DNA from: an uncultured Acinetobacter sp.
GTDB lineage: Bacteria > Pseudomonadota > Gammaproteobacteria > Pseudomonadales > Moraxellaceae
Length of the DNA: 64,000 nucleotides
Reading direction: 5' to 3'
Assembly: GCA_913777945.1 (NCBI GenBank)
Contig: CAJYTY010000008.1
Coordinates: 1 to 64,000, forward strand
Part shown: piece after piece, positions 18,600 to 29,978 of the stretch
Position numbering within the stretch: the first letter of the stretch is position 1
Layout of the letters: each line of letters starts with the position of its first letter
Position numbers and translations under genes: made by a program
Notes under the pieces: model-generated
The model's database searches: none
Seen by the model: only the letters and a program-made list of their open reading frames with translations
Told to the model about the DNA's origin: nothing

Positions 18600-20117
18600 A
18601 TGAACATAGAAAATTCGCTTCCGTTGTACGACATTGCAGTGATAGGTGGTGGCATTAATGGTGTGGGAATTGCCAACGATGCTGCGGGACGCGGTCTGTC
18701 GGTCTTTTTGTGTGAAAAAGATGATTTTGCCAGTCATACCTCTTCTGCTAGCAGTAAATTAATTCATGGTGGTCTGCGTTATCTTGAGCACTATGAATTT
18801 CGATTGGTACATGAAGCGCTAGCTGAGCGTGAAGTATTGATGCGTAAGGCACCGCATATTGTGTGGCCTCTACGTTTTGTTATGCCACATCGGCCGCATT
18901 TACGCCCTGCATGGCTGATTCGTTCAGGCTTGTTTTTGTATGACTATTTAGGTAAACGTGAAACGTTGGCGGCCTCCAAGAAAATTCATATGAATGCCAG
19001 TAGTCCCTTAATTCCGGAAATTTGTTTGGGGTTTGAATATTCTGATTGTGCTGTAGACGACAGTCGTTTGGTGATCTTAAATGCGATGCAAGCCAGAGAG
19101 CATGGGGCAGAGCTGATGACTCGTACCCGCTGTGTCTGTGCCGAGGTTGTGGAAGGGGTGTGGGTGCTTTCGTTACAGGGTGCAAAAGGATACTTTCAAA
19201 TCCGTGCCAAAGCGTTGGTCAATGCAACGGGGCCTTGGGTCGAAGAATTTATTAAAACGCAGCTTGATCAACCCTCACCGTATAAGATCCGGCAGGTACA
19301 AGGCAGCCATTTAGTTGTCAAAAGATTGTATGAAGGGGATCATGCTTATATTTTGCAAAATAATGATCGCCGGATTGTGTTTACCATTCCCTATCTGAAT
19401 GAATTTACATTAATTGGAACAACCGACCAGCTTTATACGCAGCATTTGGATCAAGTTGAAATCACCTCGAGTGAGACGGATTATTTACTGGAGGTGGTCA
19501 ATGCACATTTTAAAAAGCCAATTACGAAAGAAGATATTGTTGAGCATTTTTCGGGTGTACGCCCGTTATGCGATGATGAATCTGACCAGCCATCTACCAT
19601 TACGCGTGATTACACGCTTGCATTACAGATGGTCGCTCCAAATGCACCGCTGTTATCTGTATTTGGCGGCAAGCTGACCACTTACCGTATGCTGGCCGAG
19701 TCTGCCATGACACGCCTAAAACCGTATTTTAAGCATATGGCACCTGCTTGGACCAAGACTGAACCTCTGCCAGGTGGAGAGCACTTTAAATCGAAGCCTA
19801 CGCTTGCAGCAGCTATTCAGCGCCGTGTGAAAGGGATATCACCAACATTGGCTGCACGCTGGGCATCGACCTATGGTACACGTGTTTGGAAACTGCTTGA
19901 GGGAGTGGCCAAATTGGAGGATATGGGAGAGCATTTTGCTGATGAGTTGTATCGGGTTGAGGTTGATTATTTGATTCGGGTGGAGTGGGTGCAGACAGTT
20001 GATGATCTACTATGGCGCAGAACAAAACTGGGTTATCACGTTGGTAGTACAGAAAAACGTATTCTCGAAGATTACATGATGAACCGCATGGGATACACAA
20101 CAGGATTGATTGCTTAA
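18600..20117 (+). CDS. glpD: Aerobic glycerol-3-phosphate dehydrogenase
   Basis: 505 residues from the ATG at 18600 (MNIENSLPLYDIAVIGGG). The frame is open 36 codons further up, but that part has no homology and AAGGCGGGG precedes the chosen start. FAD dinucleotide-binding motif IGGGINGVGIANDAAGRGL, 'SSASSKLIHGGLRYLEHYEF' and 'GGKLTTYRMLAESA' are all present. The enzyme oxidises glycerol-3-phosphate to DHAP at the inner membrane, passing electrons to quinone. The gene is alone here, without glpK or glpF. It is convergent with pckG. Confidence 0.95.
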   Translation: MNIENSLPLYDIAVIGGGINGVGIANDAAGRGLSVFLCEKDDFASHTSSASSKLIHGGLRYLEHYEFRLVHEALAEREVLMRKAPHIVWPLRFVMPHRPHLRPAWLIRSGLFLYDYLGKRETLAASKKIHMNASSPLIPEICLGFEYSDCAVDDSRLVILNAMQAREHGAELMTRTRCVCAEVVEGVWVLSLQGAKGYFQIRAKALVNATGPWVEEFIKTQLDQPSPYKIRQVQGSHLVVKRLYEGDHAYILQNNDRRIVFTIPYLNEFTLIGTTDQLYTQHLDQVEITSSETDYLLEVVNAHFKKPITKEDIVEHFSGVRPLCDDESDQPSTITRDYTLALQMVAPNAPLLSVFGGKLTTYRMLAESAMTRLKPYFKHMAPAWTKTEPLPGGEHFKSKPTLAAAIQRRVKGISPTLAARWASTYGTRVWKLLEGVAKLEDMGEHFADELYRVEVDYLIRVEWVQTVDDLLWRRTKLGYHVGSTEKRILEDYMMNRMGYTTGLIA

Positions 20118-20172
20118 CTCTATATTCGTACAAATAAACAATCAAATACAATGTGATGCATTGAGCAGAAAA

Positions 20173-20202
20173 TAAAAAAGGCCACAGATGTGACCTTTTT
20201 TA
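20173..20202. terminator. Bidirectional terminator between glpD and pckG
   Basis: AAAAAGGCCACA / TGTGACCTTTTT stem with one mismatch and GA loop, flanked by A and T runs, between the convergent glpD and pckG genes. Confidence 0.85.
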
Positions 20203-20213
20203 TCTAAGCTAGA

Positions 20214-22043
20214 TTAGCTCTTTTTTACTGCTTCAAGTAACTGGTTTTGACGTTCTTTCAATGCTTTTGGAAGACGTTCACCAAGTTTATTGAACAATTC
20301 AGTGTGGCTTTCAATCTCTGTAATCCACTGATCTTTGCTTTGAGCTGTGACAAGATCAAACTCTTCTTTAGAGAAGTCTGTGCCAGTCCAGTTCAAGTCA
20401 TCGTAAGTTGGTACGTAGCCGATAGCAGTTTCAACTGCATTTGCACGGCCTTCAACACGGTCGATCATCCACTCAAGTACACGCATGTTCTGACCAAAGC
20501 CAGGCCATACAAAGTTGCCTTCAGCATCACGACGGAACCAGTTTACGTTAAAGATTTTTGGTAGCTTGTTACCAGCTGCTTCAGCTTTTTCGCCAACTTC
20601 TTGACCAAGTTGTAACCAGTGGTCGAAGTAGTCTGCCATGTTGTAACCTGCAAACGGAAGCATCGCAAACGGATCACGGCGAACGATACCTTGTTGACCG
20701 ACAGCTGCGGCAGTTGTTTCAGAGCCCATGGTTGCTGCTTTATAAACACCATCTACCCAGTCAAATGCTTCAGAAACCAACGGCACTGTATCCGCACGGC
20801 GACCGCCAAAAATGAACGCAGAAATTGGCACGCCCGCTGGATTTTCCCAGTCAGCATCAATAGAAGGACATTGACCAGCAGATACGGTAAAGCGCGCATT
20901 TGGATGTGCAGCTTTTTCACCCGCAACGTGTGGCTGGCCTTTCCAGTTCGTTAAGTTAGCTGGAACTTCTTTAGAAAGACCTTCCCACCATACTTGACCG
21001 TCTTCTGTAACTGCAACGTTGGTATAGATCACGTCTTTATGCAAGGTTGCCATACAGTTTGGATTGGTTTTGGTATTGGTGCCTGGTGCAACACCAAAGA
21101 AACCTGCTTCTGGGTTAATCGCGTACAAACGACCATCTTCGCCTGGTTTAATCCACGCGATATCGTCACCTACGGTTTCGATTTTCCAGCCTTCGTAGCC
21201 TGCTGGTGGAATGAGCATAGCGAAGTTGGTTTTACCACATGCAGACGGGAATGCCGCAGCGATATAATGTTTTTCGCCTTGTGGATTCGTCACACCTAAA
21301 ATTAGCATGTGCTCTGCTAACCAGCCTTGCTCACGGCCCATTGCCGAAGCGATACGAAGCGCAAGACATTTTTTACCTAGAAGTGCGTTACCGCCGTAAC
21401 CTGAACCAAATGACCAGATTTCACGGGTTTCTGGATAATGCACAATATATTTTTCAGGGTTGCATGGCCATGCAACATCTTTTTGACCTTCTGTAAGTGG
21501 TGCACCTACAGTGTGAACACATGGAACGTATTGACCATCAGTGCCTAATACATCGTAAACCGCTTTACCCATACGCGCCATTTTACGCATGCTGACTGCA
21601 ACATAAGGAGAATCGGTCAATTCAATACCGATCTGCGCAATATGACTGCCTAATGGACCCATTGAAAATGGAACCACATACATGGTGCGGCCTTCCATTG
21701 AACCATCAAATAGACCGTTTAGCTTTTCACGCATTACTGCGGGCGCTTCCCAGTTGTTTGTTGCACCAGCATCTTCTTGCTTTTCAGAGCAGATGAACGT
21801 GCGATCTTCTACACGAGCAACATCTGATGGGTCAGAATTTGCAAGATAAGAACCTGGGTGTTTTTCTTGGTTGAGCGGTTGCATGGTGCCGTTTGCGATC
21901 ATCAAGTCGATCAGACGTTGATATTCTTCCTCGCTACCGTCACACCACTCGATTTTTGCAGGCTTGGTCAATTTTGCAATTTCTTCAACCCATGCAATAA
22001 GCTTAGGATGACGAACGAATTCAGGTGCGTTCACTTGGGTCAT
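20214..22043 (-). CDS. pckG: Phosphoenolpyruvate carboxykinase (GTP)
   Basis: 609 residues, the length of the GTP-dependent class. The P-loop/PEPCK motif [13 protein letters not shown] is near residue 266. Substrate-binding '[24 protein letters not shown]' region, '[14 protein letters not shown]' and '[11 protein letters not shown]' are all visible. It converts oxaloacetate to PEP, the committed step of gluconeogenesis from acids. This fits a non-sugar-using organism such as Acinetobacter. The C-terminus '[10 protein letters not shown]' ends just before the shared terminator. Confidence 0.97.
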   Translation of the reverse strand: MTQVNAPEFVRHPKLIAWVEEIAKLTKPAKIEWCDGSEEEYQRLIDLMIANGTMQPLNQEKHPGSYLANSDPSDVARVEDRTFICSEKQEDAGATNNWEAPAVMREKLNGLFDGSMEGRTMYVVPFSMGPLGSHIAQIGIELTDSPYVAVSMRKMARMGKAVYDVLGTDGQYVPCVHTVGAPLTEGQKDVAWPCNPEKYIVHYPETREIWSFGSGYGGNALLGKKCLALRIASAMGREQGWLAEHMLILGVTNPQGEKHYIAAAFPSACGKTNFAMLIPPAGYEGWKIETVGDDIAWIKPGEDGRLYAINPEAGFFGVAPGTNTKTNPNCMATLHKDVIYTNVAVTEDGQVWWEGLSKEVPANLTNWKGQPHVAGEKAAHPNARFTVSAGQCPSIDADWENPAGVPISAFIFGGRRADTVPLVSEAFDWVDGVYKAATMGSETTAAAVGQQGIVRRDPFAMLPFAGYNMADYFDHWLQLGQEVGEKAEAAGNKLPKIFNVNWFRRDAEGNFVWPGFGQNMRVLEWMIDRVEGRANAVETAIGYVPTYDDLNWTGTDFSKEEFDLVTAQSKDQWITEIESHTELFNKLGERLPKALKERQNQLLEAVKKS

Positions 22044-22441
22044 GGTGAGGCCTATTCTAAAATGTGTACAACGTACAATTCCCTTTGGTTGTGGTACAAC
22101 AAAAGAGACGAAGTCAAAAAAGTGGCGCTATTAAAGCATAAATCACTAAAAAAAATAAGACTAAAGACTATACAGGGGTTTTGGAGAGTATTTTTGTTTA
22201 ATTTGTTATAAATCAATATTTTAAGTTGTTTTTAGGGTGTGTTTTTGGTATTTATTAAAGAAATAGAGACTATTTATTTATAAAATAAATTTGCATATCA
22301 TGATTTTATATGGCGGATTTGACTAATATATATTATTGATAAAATAAATGATCACCATTCAAAAATTACATAAAAGCGCTTTTATTTGTGTATTTTGTAT
22401 TCAAAAATAAAGTATGTCCACTGTTTGACATATTAAAACGT
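22044..22441. other. Intergenic, AT-rich, pckG / lipid kinase promoters
   Basis: About 400 bases between the divergent pckG and lipid kinase genes. Two short GTAC-containing segments occur near 22,065 and 22,095, but no convincing promoter, repeat or RNA was identified. Confidence 0.4.
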
Positions 22442-23386
22442 ATGACTAAATTAAAACCACTCTCCATCATTTATAACGGAAAATCTGGATTTCATGCAAG
22501 TGATAATGAGGGGGTATATGAACAAATCATGACACTCTTTACTCATTATGATTTTGAGATTCAGGTTTTTGAGCTGGAACATGACATGTCGTTTAATACG
22601 CTCATGTCGAATGTACTCGAACGTCATCAAACCTCAGACCGTACTGGGTATGAGGGAGTAGTGGTTGCGGCTGGCGGAGATGGTACACTTAATGCGGTGG
22701 CAACCAAGCTGGTCGATACCGGGCTTGCAATGGGAATCTTGCCGCTCGGTACATTCAATTATGTGGCACGCGTTCTCGATATACCGCTTGATCTGATTCA
22801 AGCCGCCGAGGTGATCGCAACAGGTGCCCAACGATCAGTCCATGTGGCAAGTGTCAATGATCGTATTTATTTGAACAATGCCAGTTTGGGGTTGTATCCC
22901 TTATTTATTCAAAAGCGCGAAATGTACAATCAGCGTTTTGGACGTTTACCTTTAAATGCATACACTTCGGCTTTAGATGTACTCATTCGTGATCGTAAAG
23001 AGCTCAAATTATCGATTAAAGTGGATGACCACCTTTATCCTGTCAAAACGCCATTGATCTTCTTTGGTAATAATCAGCTTCAACTCAGAGAAATGAATCT
23101 GCAAATCGCAGAATGCGCGGCGCAGGGGCGAGTCGCAGGTGTAGTGCTGGCCAAAAGCGATAAGACCAGTCTTTTTAAAATGCTCTATCAATTGATTCGC
23201 GGTGCGCTCGAGCAGGCCAAAGATGTTTACAGCTTTAGTGCAGATCGCGTAGTCGTCGATTGTAAGCGTAAAAAATTAAAAATTGCCATTGATGGAGAAA
23301 TTGAAGAGTTGACGACACCTTTAACTTTTACCGTGAAAAAAAATGCCTTAACTATTATGGTGCCTCATGCTGCTGCATCTGTCTGA
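22442..23386 (+). CDS. Diacylglycerol kinase-family lipid kinase
   Basis: 314 residues from the ATG at 22442 (MTKLKPLSIIYNGKSG). The DAGK catalytic domain is clear: 'VVAAGGDGTLNAVATKL' (GGDGT nucleotide loop) and 'GILPLGTFNYVARVLDIP' (the usual GTxNDxAR loop reads GTFNYVAR). The C-terminal beta-sandwich has 'KLKIAIDGEIEEL'. YegS/DgkB-type enzymes phosphorylate diacylglycerol or related lipids in the cytoplasm. A GTG further up (22388) is in frame but lies outside the homology. The gene overlaps the next one by 20 bases. Confidence 0.85.
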   Translation: MTKLKPLSIIYNGKSGFHASDNEGVYEQIMTLFTHYDFEIQVFELEHDMSFNTLMSNVLERHQTSDRTGYEGVVVAAGGDGTLNAVATKLVDTGLAMGILPLGTFNYVARVLDIPLDLIQAAEVIATGAQRSVHVASVNDRIYLNNASLGLYPLFIQKREMYNQRFGRLPLNAYTSALDVLIRDRKELKLSIKVDDHLYPVKTPLIFFGNNQLQLREMNLQIAECAAQGRVAGVVLAKSDKTSLFKMLYQLIRGALEQAKDVYSFSADRVVVDCKRKKLKIAIDGEIEELTTPLTFTVKKNALTIMVPHAAASV

Positions 23387-24158
23387 TTTACACTTTGGTA
23401 CCGAGAAACAAGAGTGTCTAGATGCCATTGCTGCTTTTTGTCGGGAGCATGAGCCGGAAGTCATAGTAGTAAGTGGTGATCTGACCCAACGTGCCCGCTT
23501 TACGCAGTTTTATTCGTGCAAGCAATTTCTCGATAGTCTGGGTATTCCTTATATGGTTATTCCCGGCAACCACGATATTCCGCTGTACCATTTGTGGAAC
23601 CGTTTTTTTTCTCCATTTGTTCGCTATCAGTTTTTCTTCGGCGCACTTGAGCCGACTATTGAAACCGAGCATTTTTATGTCATTGGTGTGAATAGTATTC
23701 GGCGCCGCTATCATACCCGTGGCTATATCTCGCTAGAACAAATTCAAAAAACCAATGAGCTGCTTAAACGCGGCCCTGCCCATAAGCTTAAGCTGGTCAC
23801 CTTGCATCAACCCTTTTATACACCCCCAGATGAACCGCACGGTATTAAAGATTGTCCGGTGCTCGGCAGAATGGCGCTGAATAACTGGAGTAAAAGTGGC
23901 TTGTTTGGTGTGCTCCACGGACATCTGCATAAAACTGCGGTATATGATTTGAATCAGATTTATAATTTGCAGGCAGCGCATCCGGTTTATGACATTCATG
24001 CTGGCACAGCGACGTCTTATCGACTATATAAAAGTTTACCCAACAGCTTTAACGTGATTTTTAAAGATGGTCAGGTTCAGCATTATTGGTTTGATTCCAA
24101 CTTACGTCAGTTTGTTTTACAGTCTGCACCGATTGAAAAGCTGTCAGATCACAAATGA
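23367..24158 (+). CDS. Calcineurin-like metallophosphoesterase
   Basis: 263 residues. Dinuclear metal-binding motifs are in order: LHLSDLHFG (DxH), VVSGDLTQRA (GD), VIPGNHDIPLYH (GNHD) and 'LFGVLHGHLHK' (GHxH). Related to CpdA/Icc-type phosphodiesterases and to bacterial UDP-diacylglucosamine or phospholipid phosphoesterases. No signal peptide. The ATG lies inside the lipid kinase gene (20-base overlap), implying translational coupling and perhaps a shared lipid substrate. That is inference. Confidence 0.88.
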   Translation: MLLHLSDLHFGTEKQECLDAIAAFCREHEPEVIVVSGDLTQRARFTQFYSCKQFLDSLGIPYMVIPGNHDIPLYHLWNRFFSPFVRYQFFFGALEPTIETEHFYVIGVNSIRRRYHTRGYISLEQIQKTNELLKRGPAHKLKLVTLHQPFYTPPDEPHGIKDCPVLGRMALNNWSKSGLFGVLHGHLHKTAVYDLNQIYNLQAAHPVYDIHAGTATSYRLYKSLPNSFNVIFKDGQVQHYWFDSNLRQFVLQSAPIEKLSDHK

Positions 24159-24203
24159 GTGTTTAAAAAAAATACAAAAATTCATTTTTTTTTCTTTTTT
24201 GCC

Positions 24204-24230
24204 CTTGAAGCCGTTTTTTCCATCCCCACA
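24204..24230 (+). promoter_or_regulatory. Heat-shock (sigma-32-type) promoter of groESL
   Basis: -35 CTTGAAG, 13-base spacer, -10 CCCCACA, close to the E. coli sigma-32 consensus (CTTGAA-N13/14-CCCCAT). Located about 90 bases before groES. A small hairpin (CATCAAA/TTTGATG) follows at 24238-24257 in the untranslated leader. Confidence 0.75.
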
Positions 24231-24322
24231 AAAGTGTCATCAAATTCATTTTGATGATTGCTTTAGGAAGAATGACAGCAAACATCATTTATTAAAATAG
24301 ACTTAGTCTGATGGAGTTATTT

Positions 24323-24613
24323 ATGAGCAACATTCGTCCATTACATGACCGTGTAGTAATTCGTCGTGTTGAAGAAGAAACAAAAACGGCTGGCGGAATT
24401 TTATTGCCAGGTTCTGCTGCTGAAAAACCGGCTCAAGGTGAAGTCATTGCAGTAGGTAATGGTCAAATTACGGATAACGGCGTTCGCGCACTTGACGTAA
24501 AAGTGGGCGACAAAGTGTTATTCGGTACTTATGCAGGTACAACTGTGAAAGTAAATGGTGACGAATTCTTAATCATGAAAGAATCTGACATTTTAGCTGT
24601 TCTTGAAGGCTAA
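24323..24613 (+). CDS. groES: Co-chaperonin GroES
   Basis: 96 residues from the ATG at 24323 ([15 protein letters not shown]), with GGAG 6 bases upstream. The mobile loop '[20 protein letters not shown]' that docks on GroEL is present, as is the '[14 protein letters not shown]' C-terminus. It forms the heptameric lid of the GroEL folding chamber. It is followed by groEL after 64 bases in the same operon under a heat-shock promoter. Confidence 0.98.
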   Translation: MSNIRPLHDRVVIRRVEEETKTAGGILLPGSAAEKPAQGEVIAVGNGQITDNGVRALDVKVGDKVLFGTYAGTTVKVNGDEFLIMKESDILAVLEG

Positions 24614-24674
24614 TTTGCGCATTAACCACTCATTGATAAATCAGATCAAGCATTGATAGAAAAAATTGGAGTAG

Positions 24675-26312
<1,638 letters not shown>

Positions 26313-26358
26313 GCTGTTCAATCATGATTTAAACTGATTCAAATTTTGAGTCAGTTAC

Positions 26359-26396
26359 AAAAAAAGGTCACAAATTTTATTTGTGACCTTTTTTTA
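26359..26396 (+). terminator. groESL terminator
   Basis: Stem AAAGGTCACAAA / TTTGTGACCTTT with an AT loop and seven T, about 45 bases after the groEL stop. Confidence 0.92.
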
Positions 26397-26730
26397 TTTT
26401 TATAGTTCTATGCTTAGTTTTTCTAAAGAAGACATATTCTGGGATAAAATTTGGCTATTGAATTAGAGGAAGATATTAAAAAATTATGTCTGGAAAATTG
26501 AAGGTTTTAGTTATGAAGAGTTTTCACTAAACTCTTGGAATAGTGCATACATTTAGCTGATCTGATAGCGAGTGTTCTATGTGAGTCAGCGTCATTGGAA
26601 GTCTTAAATTTTCCAATTAAATAGTAGGCAGACGACCATGTTCTAATCTAAAGCGATAATCATCCATATTAATAATCCCAAGCACTTGATCTGAATCATG
26701 CAGTTTAAGCATATGTTTTAAATTTGTAGA
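26397..26730. other. Gene-poor spacer with a possible gene remnant on the minus strand
   Basis: No convincing gene. On the minus strand a 31-codon frame (26712-26617) reads MLKLHDSDQVLGIINMDD... and ends RLEHGRLPTI. It lacks a ribosome site and looks like the C-terminal scrap of a lost protein. I could not identify the family. Confidence 0.35.
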
Positions 26731-26750
26731 AATAAGGGTTTTCCCTTATA
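26731..26750. promoter_or_regulatory. Inverted repeat upstream of hchA (candidate regulator site)
   Basis: Perfect dyad ATAAGGG-TTTT-CCCTTAT (26732-26749), about 75 bases before the hchA start. A related dyad, AATAGGGG-GAAA-CCCCTATT, lies 20 bases before the neighbouring LuxR-type gene. The shared AATA-GGG-N4-CCC-TATT pattern suggests one regulator binds both. Confidence 0.55.
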
Positions 26751-26825
26751 TAAATGTTTTAGTGTTACTGACTATACTTCTGGTACTTATCCATTTTTTG
26801 ATAAATGTTACCATGGAGCATAACA

Positions 26826-27695
26826 ATGACTGAACTGAGTAAAACACCAACTCCAGATCAAGCAGAAGACAATGCATTTTTCCCATCACCTTACTCATTG
26901 AGCCAATATACCTCTTCTAAAACAGATTACGATGGAACTACTTATCCTCAACCCTATAAAGGTGATAAGAAAATCCTGATGATTGCAACGGATGAACGTT
27001 ATATCCTGATGCAAAACGAAAAATTCTTCTCTACAGGGAATCATCCTGTCGAAATGTTACTTCCAATGTTCCATTTGGATAATGCTGGTTTTGAATTTGA
27101 TGTAGCAACCTTATCTGGTAATCCAGTCAAACTCGAAATGTGGGCGATGCCAAGTGAAGATAAAACAGTATTGGATACTTATAACAAGTATCTAGAACAG
27201 TTAAAAAAACCAGTAAAACTCGCTGATATTTTACAAGACGTGATTGCCGAAAACTCTCGGTATGCAGGTGTATTTATTCCAGGTGGTCATGGTGTACTCG
27301 CCAAAATCCCCGAAAGTCTGGAAGTGAAACACGTCCTAAAATGGGCTATGGATCATGATAAATATGTGATTACCTTGTGTCATGGCCCAGCGTCATTACT
27401 TGCAGCGGGAGTTGATGAAGCATCTGAAAATTATCTGTTTAAAGGCTATGAAATTTGTGTATTCCCAGACTCTTTAGATAAGGGTGCGAATATTGATATT
27501 GGTTATATGCCTGGAAAATTACAGTGGCTGGTGGGAGAAAATCTGGAAAAACTCGGTGTTAAAATTCTCAATAAAGGCATTACGGGTCAGGTGCATAAAG
27601 ATCGTAAATTATTAACGGGCGATAGTCCTCTGGCATCACATAATCTGGGTAAACTGGCTGCTGAAACTTTATTGGCCGATCCCGATTTAAAATAA
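26826..27695 (+). CDS. hchA: Hsp31 family protein deglycase / glyoxalase III HchA
   Basis: 289 residues from the ATG at 26826 ([18 protein letters not shown]), with GGAG upstream. DJ-1/PfpI fold: '[16 protein letters not shown]', '[16 protein letters not shown]' and the nucleophile elbow '[15 protein letters not shown]', with the catalytic Cys at residue 185, the same number as in E. coli HchA. The family detoxifies methylglyoxal and reverses early glycation, and also acts as a holding chaperone. An orphan LuxR regulator follows in the same direction, and both have similar upstream dyads. Confidence 0.93.
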   Translation: MTELSKTPTPDQAEDNAFFPSPYSLSQYTSSKTDYDGTTYPQPYKGDKKILMIATDERYILMQNEKFFSTGNHPVEMLLPMFHLDNAGFEFDVATLSGNPVKLEMWAMPSEDKTVLDTYNKYLEQLKKPVKLADILQDVIAENSRYAGVFIPGGHGVLAKIPESLEVKHVLKWAMDHDKYVITLCHGPASLLAAGVDEASENYLFKGYEICVFPDSLDKGANIDIGYMPGKLQWLVGENLEKLGVKILNKGITGQVHKDRKLLTGDSPLASHNLGKLAAETLLADPDLK

Positions 27696-27796
27696 AATTT
27701 ATTCTACAAAATAGCCTCAAGGCTATAGCTGTCATAAAGACCACTTTAAATAAGCATCTCGTCTGTCAATTTTATATTTTTAATTTGGTAGGTGTA

Positions 27797-27820
27797 TAAA
27801 TAGGGGGAAACCCCTATTTA
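27797..27820. promoter_or_regulatory. Inverted repeat upstream of the LuxR-type gene (candidate autoregulatory site)
   Basis: Perfect 10-bp arms TAAATAGGGG / CCCCTATTTA around GAAA, ending 20 bases before the regulator's start codon. The length and dyad symmetry resemble a lux-box-type site for a dimeric LuxR protein. Its position over the start region suggests negative autoregulation. Confidence 0.55.
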
Positions 27821-27840
27821 TATTAGCTAAAAATAGAAGG

Positions 27841-28593
27841 ATGATATCGCTTATGAAAATTTTAAATGATCAGCCTTCTGAATTACTATTTCAGACGCTC
27901 AAGCAGATAAGACAGGCTTCTAACGTAGAGAAAATCTATAAGATCCTTGTTGATTTTTCTCAAAGATTAAGCTTTGATCGTATTATCATATGTAGTATTT
28001 CTCCCAATCATCGATCAGAAATTATTGAGGAGATTTTTTTCGTACATGGCGATTGGGCTGATCGCACCAATATTGAAGAACGCGATAAATACTTACGGAA
28101 TTGTCCCATTACACGTCATATTTTTGATCATGATGAGCCTTTCTTCTGGTCCAAAACTCACGATAAAAATAGTTTGAAGGAAACTTACCGCGTGATTAAT
28201 AATATTTTGGATCAAGGTGAAGTCAATGGTGTGCAGGTTCCTATTTTTGGCCGAACAGGTTTGGAAGGTGCAGTTTCATTTGCAGGGCAGTTATCTGATT
28301 TAGGAGCCGATTTTAGATTTATTCTACAATCTGTGTGTACTGCGGCTTTTCGTGAAATTCAGCGTAAGAAAATTTTAAAGTTTCCTCGTGAAAAGTATGT
28401 CCTTACTCAGCGTGAAAAAGAAGTTTTAAAATGGGCTGCGATTGGAAGAAAACAATTTGAAATTGCTGAAATTTTAAAAATATCTGAACGCACAGTAGAG
28501 AACCATTTACGTAGTATTAGAAAAAAGTTGTATGTTAAATCGACTGGACAAGCTATTGCTTCAGCATTATTACTTGAAGAAATATATCTATAA
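27841..28593 (+). CDS. Orphan LuxR-type regulator (autoinducer-binding domain plus LuxR HTH)
   Basis: 250 residues (246 if the second ATG at 27853 is used; neither has ideal ribosome-site spacing). Residues about 20-170 look like the autoinducer-binding domain ('FDRIIICSIS', 'FFVHGDWADRT', 'DHDEPFFW'). The usual DP of acyl-homoserine-lactone receptors reads NCPI, so the ligand pocket is altered. The C-terminal LuxR helix-turn-helix is textbook: 'LTQREKEVLKWAAIGRKQFEIAEIL', 'SERTVENHLRSIRKKL'. No luxI is nearby. It probably controls hchA and itself through the dyads described above (inference). Confidence 0.8.
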   Translation: MISLMKILNDQPSELLFQTLKQIRQASNVEKIYKILVDFSQRLSFDRIIICSISPNHRSEIIEEIFFVHGDWADRTNIEERDKYLRNCPITRHIFDHDEPFFWSKTHDKNSLKETYRVINNILDQGEVNGVQVPIFGRTGLEGAVSFAGQLSDLGADFRFILQSVCTAAFREIQRKKILKFPREKYVLTQREKEVLKWAAIGRKQFEIAEILKISERTVENHLRSIRKKLYVKSTGQAIASALLLEEIYL

Positions 28594-29339
28594 GTTATTG
28601 TTATATTAAATCTCTTTCATAAAACAAAAACACTCATCTTTTGATGAATATTTGTTCTGCAAAGCCTAAGTTTTTCAAGCATAACTCGTGTATGAAATAG
28701 CTCGATTCAAAAAAGCTTTGTGATTCTCAATCTAAGCGTTATACAAGCATATCTCGTTCAACATTTTCTCTAATGGTTGAAAAAATTCAGATGTAAATTT
28801 CTTCTTAAGGTAGACCCGCAAAATTGTGTTTTGAATATCAAGTTTTACTCTATTCAAGTTATTGGACAGAAAAGTGACCTTATTTCATATTGCTGCAAGT
28901 TAAGGTGTATCAGAGCTCACGGCCTCCAGAATTGTTTGTCAAATCGATGATATTTTAATCCAGTCAGGTTTGTTTCATTGACCTATCATTGAGAAATGCA
29001 TAAAAGAAGAATAGGGGTTGAGCATGTATTTGCTAGGTTAAGGAGTTTCAAAATTCTTGCGGAGTATTATCGACATAGAGGAAAAAGACTTGGCTAAAAG
29101 TCCAATTTGGTTGCAGATATTTATAATTTTGAGCTGAGTGAAGGCGATTTATAAAAGACGTCTAATGAGTAAAGAAAAATTTAGATTTATGAGTCTACTA
29201 GGTCTTAAAAATTTATAAAATTTCATATTTTCTAAAATTATTAATTTAATTTTAAGTTTCAATGCTTATTCTTAACTCAGAAACAAAGGCTGTAGTTTCT
29301 GGTTTTCACCATGTTTATTCCTGGATAAGCATGGTTTTT
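28594..29339. other. Decayed region, mostly without genes
   Basis: About 750 bases with no intact gene. It holds the C-terminal remnant of an IS5-like transposase (29002-29154, separate entry). Just before dgkA there is a weak terminator-like element, ACCATG ... CATGGT followed by seven T (29308-29340). The rest shows scattered stop codons and nothing recognisable. Confidence 0.5.
29002..29154 (+). pseudogene. C-terminal remnant of an IS5-family-like transposase
   Basis: Fifty-one codons read KRRIGVEHVFARLRSFKILA, then EYYRHRGKRLG-stop-KSNLVADIYNFELSEGDL-stop. This is the typical end of IS5-type DDE transposases (VEHxxxxLKxFKIL...RYRNRxKRxxLrFNLIAxIYNFEL). An in-frame TAA replaces the Leu codon expected in 'GLRFN', so the fragment is dead. 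No terminal inverted repeats or upstream transposase part were found. Confidence 0.65.
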
Positions 29340-29717
29340 TTATGTCCAAAATAAAATAATCGCCCATGTCGCGGCAATCATGATGAGCGCAACACACTGC
29401 GCAGCACTGCCCATGTCCTTGGCATTTTTGGATAGCTCATGGCGCTCTAAAGAAATCCGGTCAACCACTGCTTCAATAGCCGAATTAAAGAGTTCGACAA
29501 TGATGGCCAGTAGTCCCACAATCAGTAAAATTGCATGTTCGAGCGCACTTAAGTGCAAACTGAAATTGATGATTCCCAGCACAATATTCAGCAAGATAAT
29601 TTGTCGAAATGCCGCTTCTAGTCGAAATGCAGATTTAAAGCCTGCCACCGAGTAGCCTGTTGCATTGAAAATACGTTTTAAGCCTTGTTTACCTTTAAAT
29701 GGGGAAGAGGGAGTCAT
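29340..29717 (-). CDS. dgkA: Prokaryotic diacylglycerol kinase
   Basis: 125 residues, the family size. Three membrane helices follow an N-terminal amphipathic segment ('GLKRIFNATGYSVAGFKSAF'). The catalytic signature 'VELFNSAIEAVVDRISLERHELSKNAKDMGSAA' region is intact (E..NSAIE, D..s...h...K..D). This integral enzyme recycles diacylglycerol to phosphatidic acid at the inner membrane. No relation to the soluble lipid kinase at 22.4 kb beyond chemistry. Confidence 0.94.
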   Translation of the reverse strand: MTPSSPFKGKQGLKRIFNATGYSVAGFKSAFRLEAAFRQIILLNIVLGIINFSLHLSALEHAILLIVGLLAIIVELFNSAIEAVVDRISLERHELSKNAKDMGSAAQCVALIMIAATWAIILFWT

Positions 29718-29978
29718 AACGTTTTAAGCAATTAAATTTGCTCTAAAGTTAAGGGAATTGGCTTAAGAAACAATTAAGACAACCAAATTTTCAAATATCC
29801 AAACTAGCCTCATAGTTACCAAATCTTCATGATTTATCCAAAGTTATAAATTACTACACGATTCTGTAAATTCTGCTTGTATTTCACGAGTTGCTCATTG
29901 ATGATCAGCGTATCAGCTAGTACCTAAAAATCTGAATGATCTTTGCGGTCATTCACTCAATTTTGAGCGCACGCCATC

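Noticed and set aside
26617..26712. 31-codon frame on the minus strand between groEL and hchA
   Set aside because: No ribosome site and no recognised family. At most a gene remnant, so it is noted only in the spacer entry.
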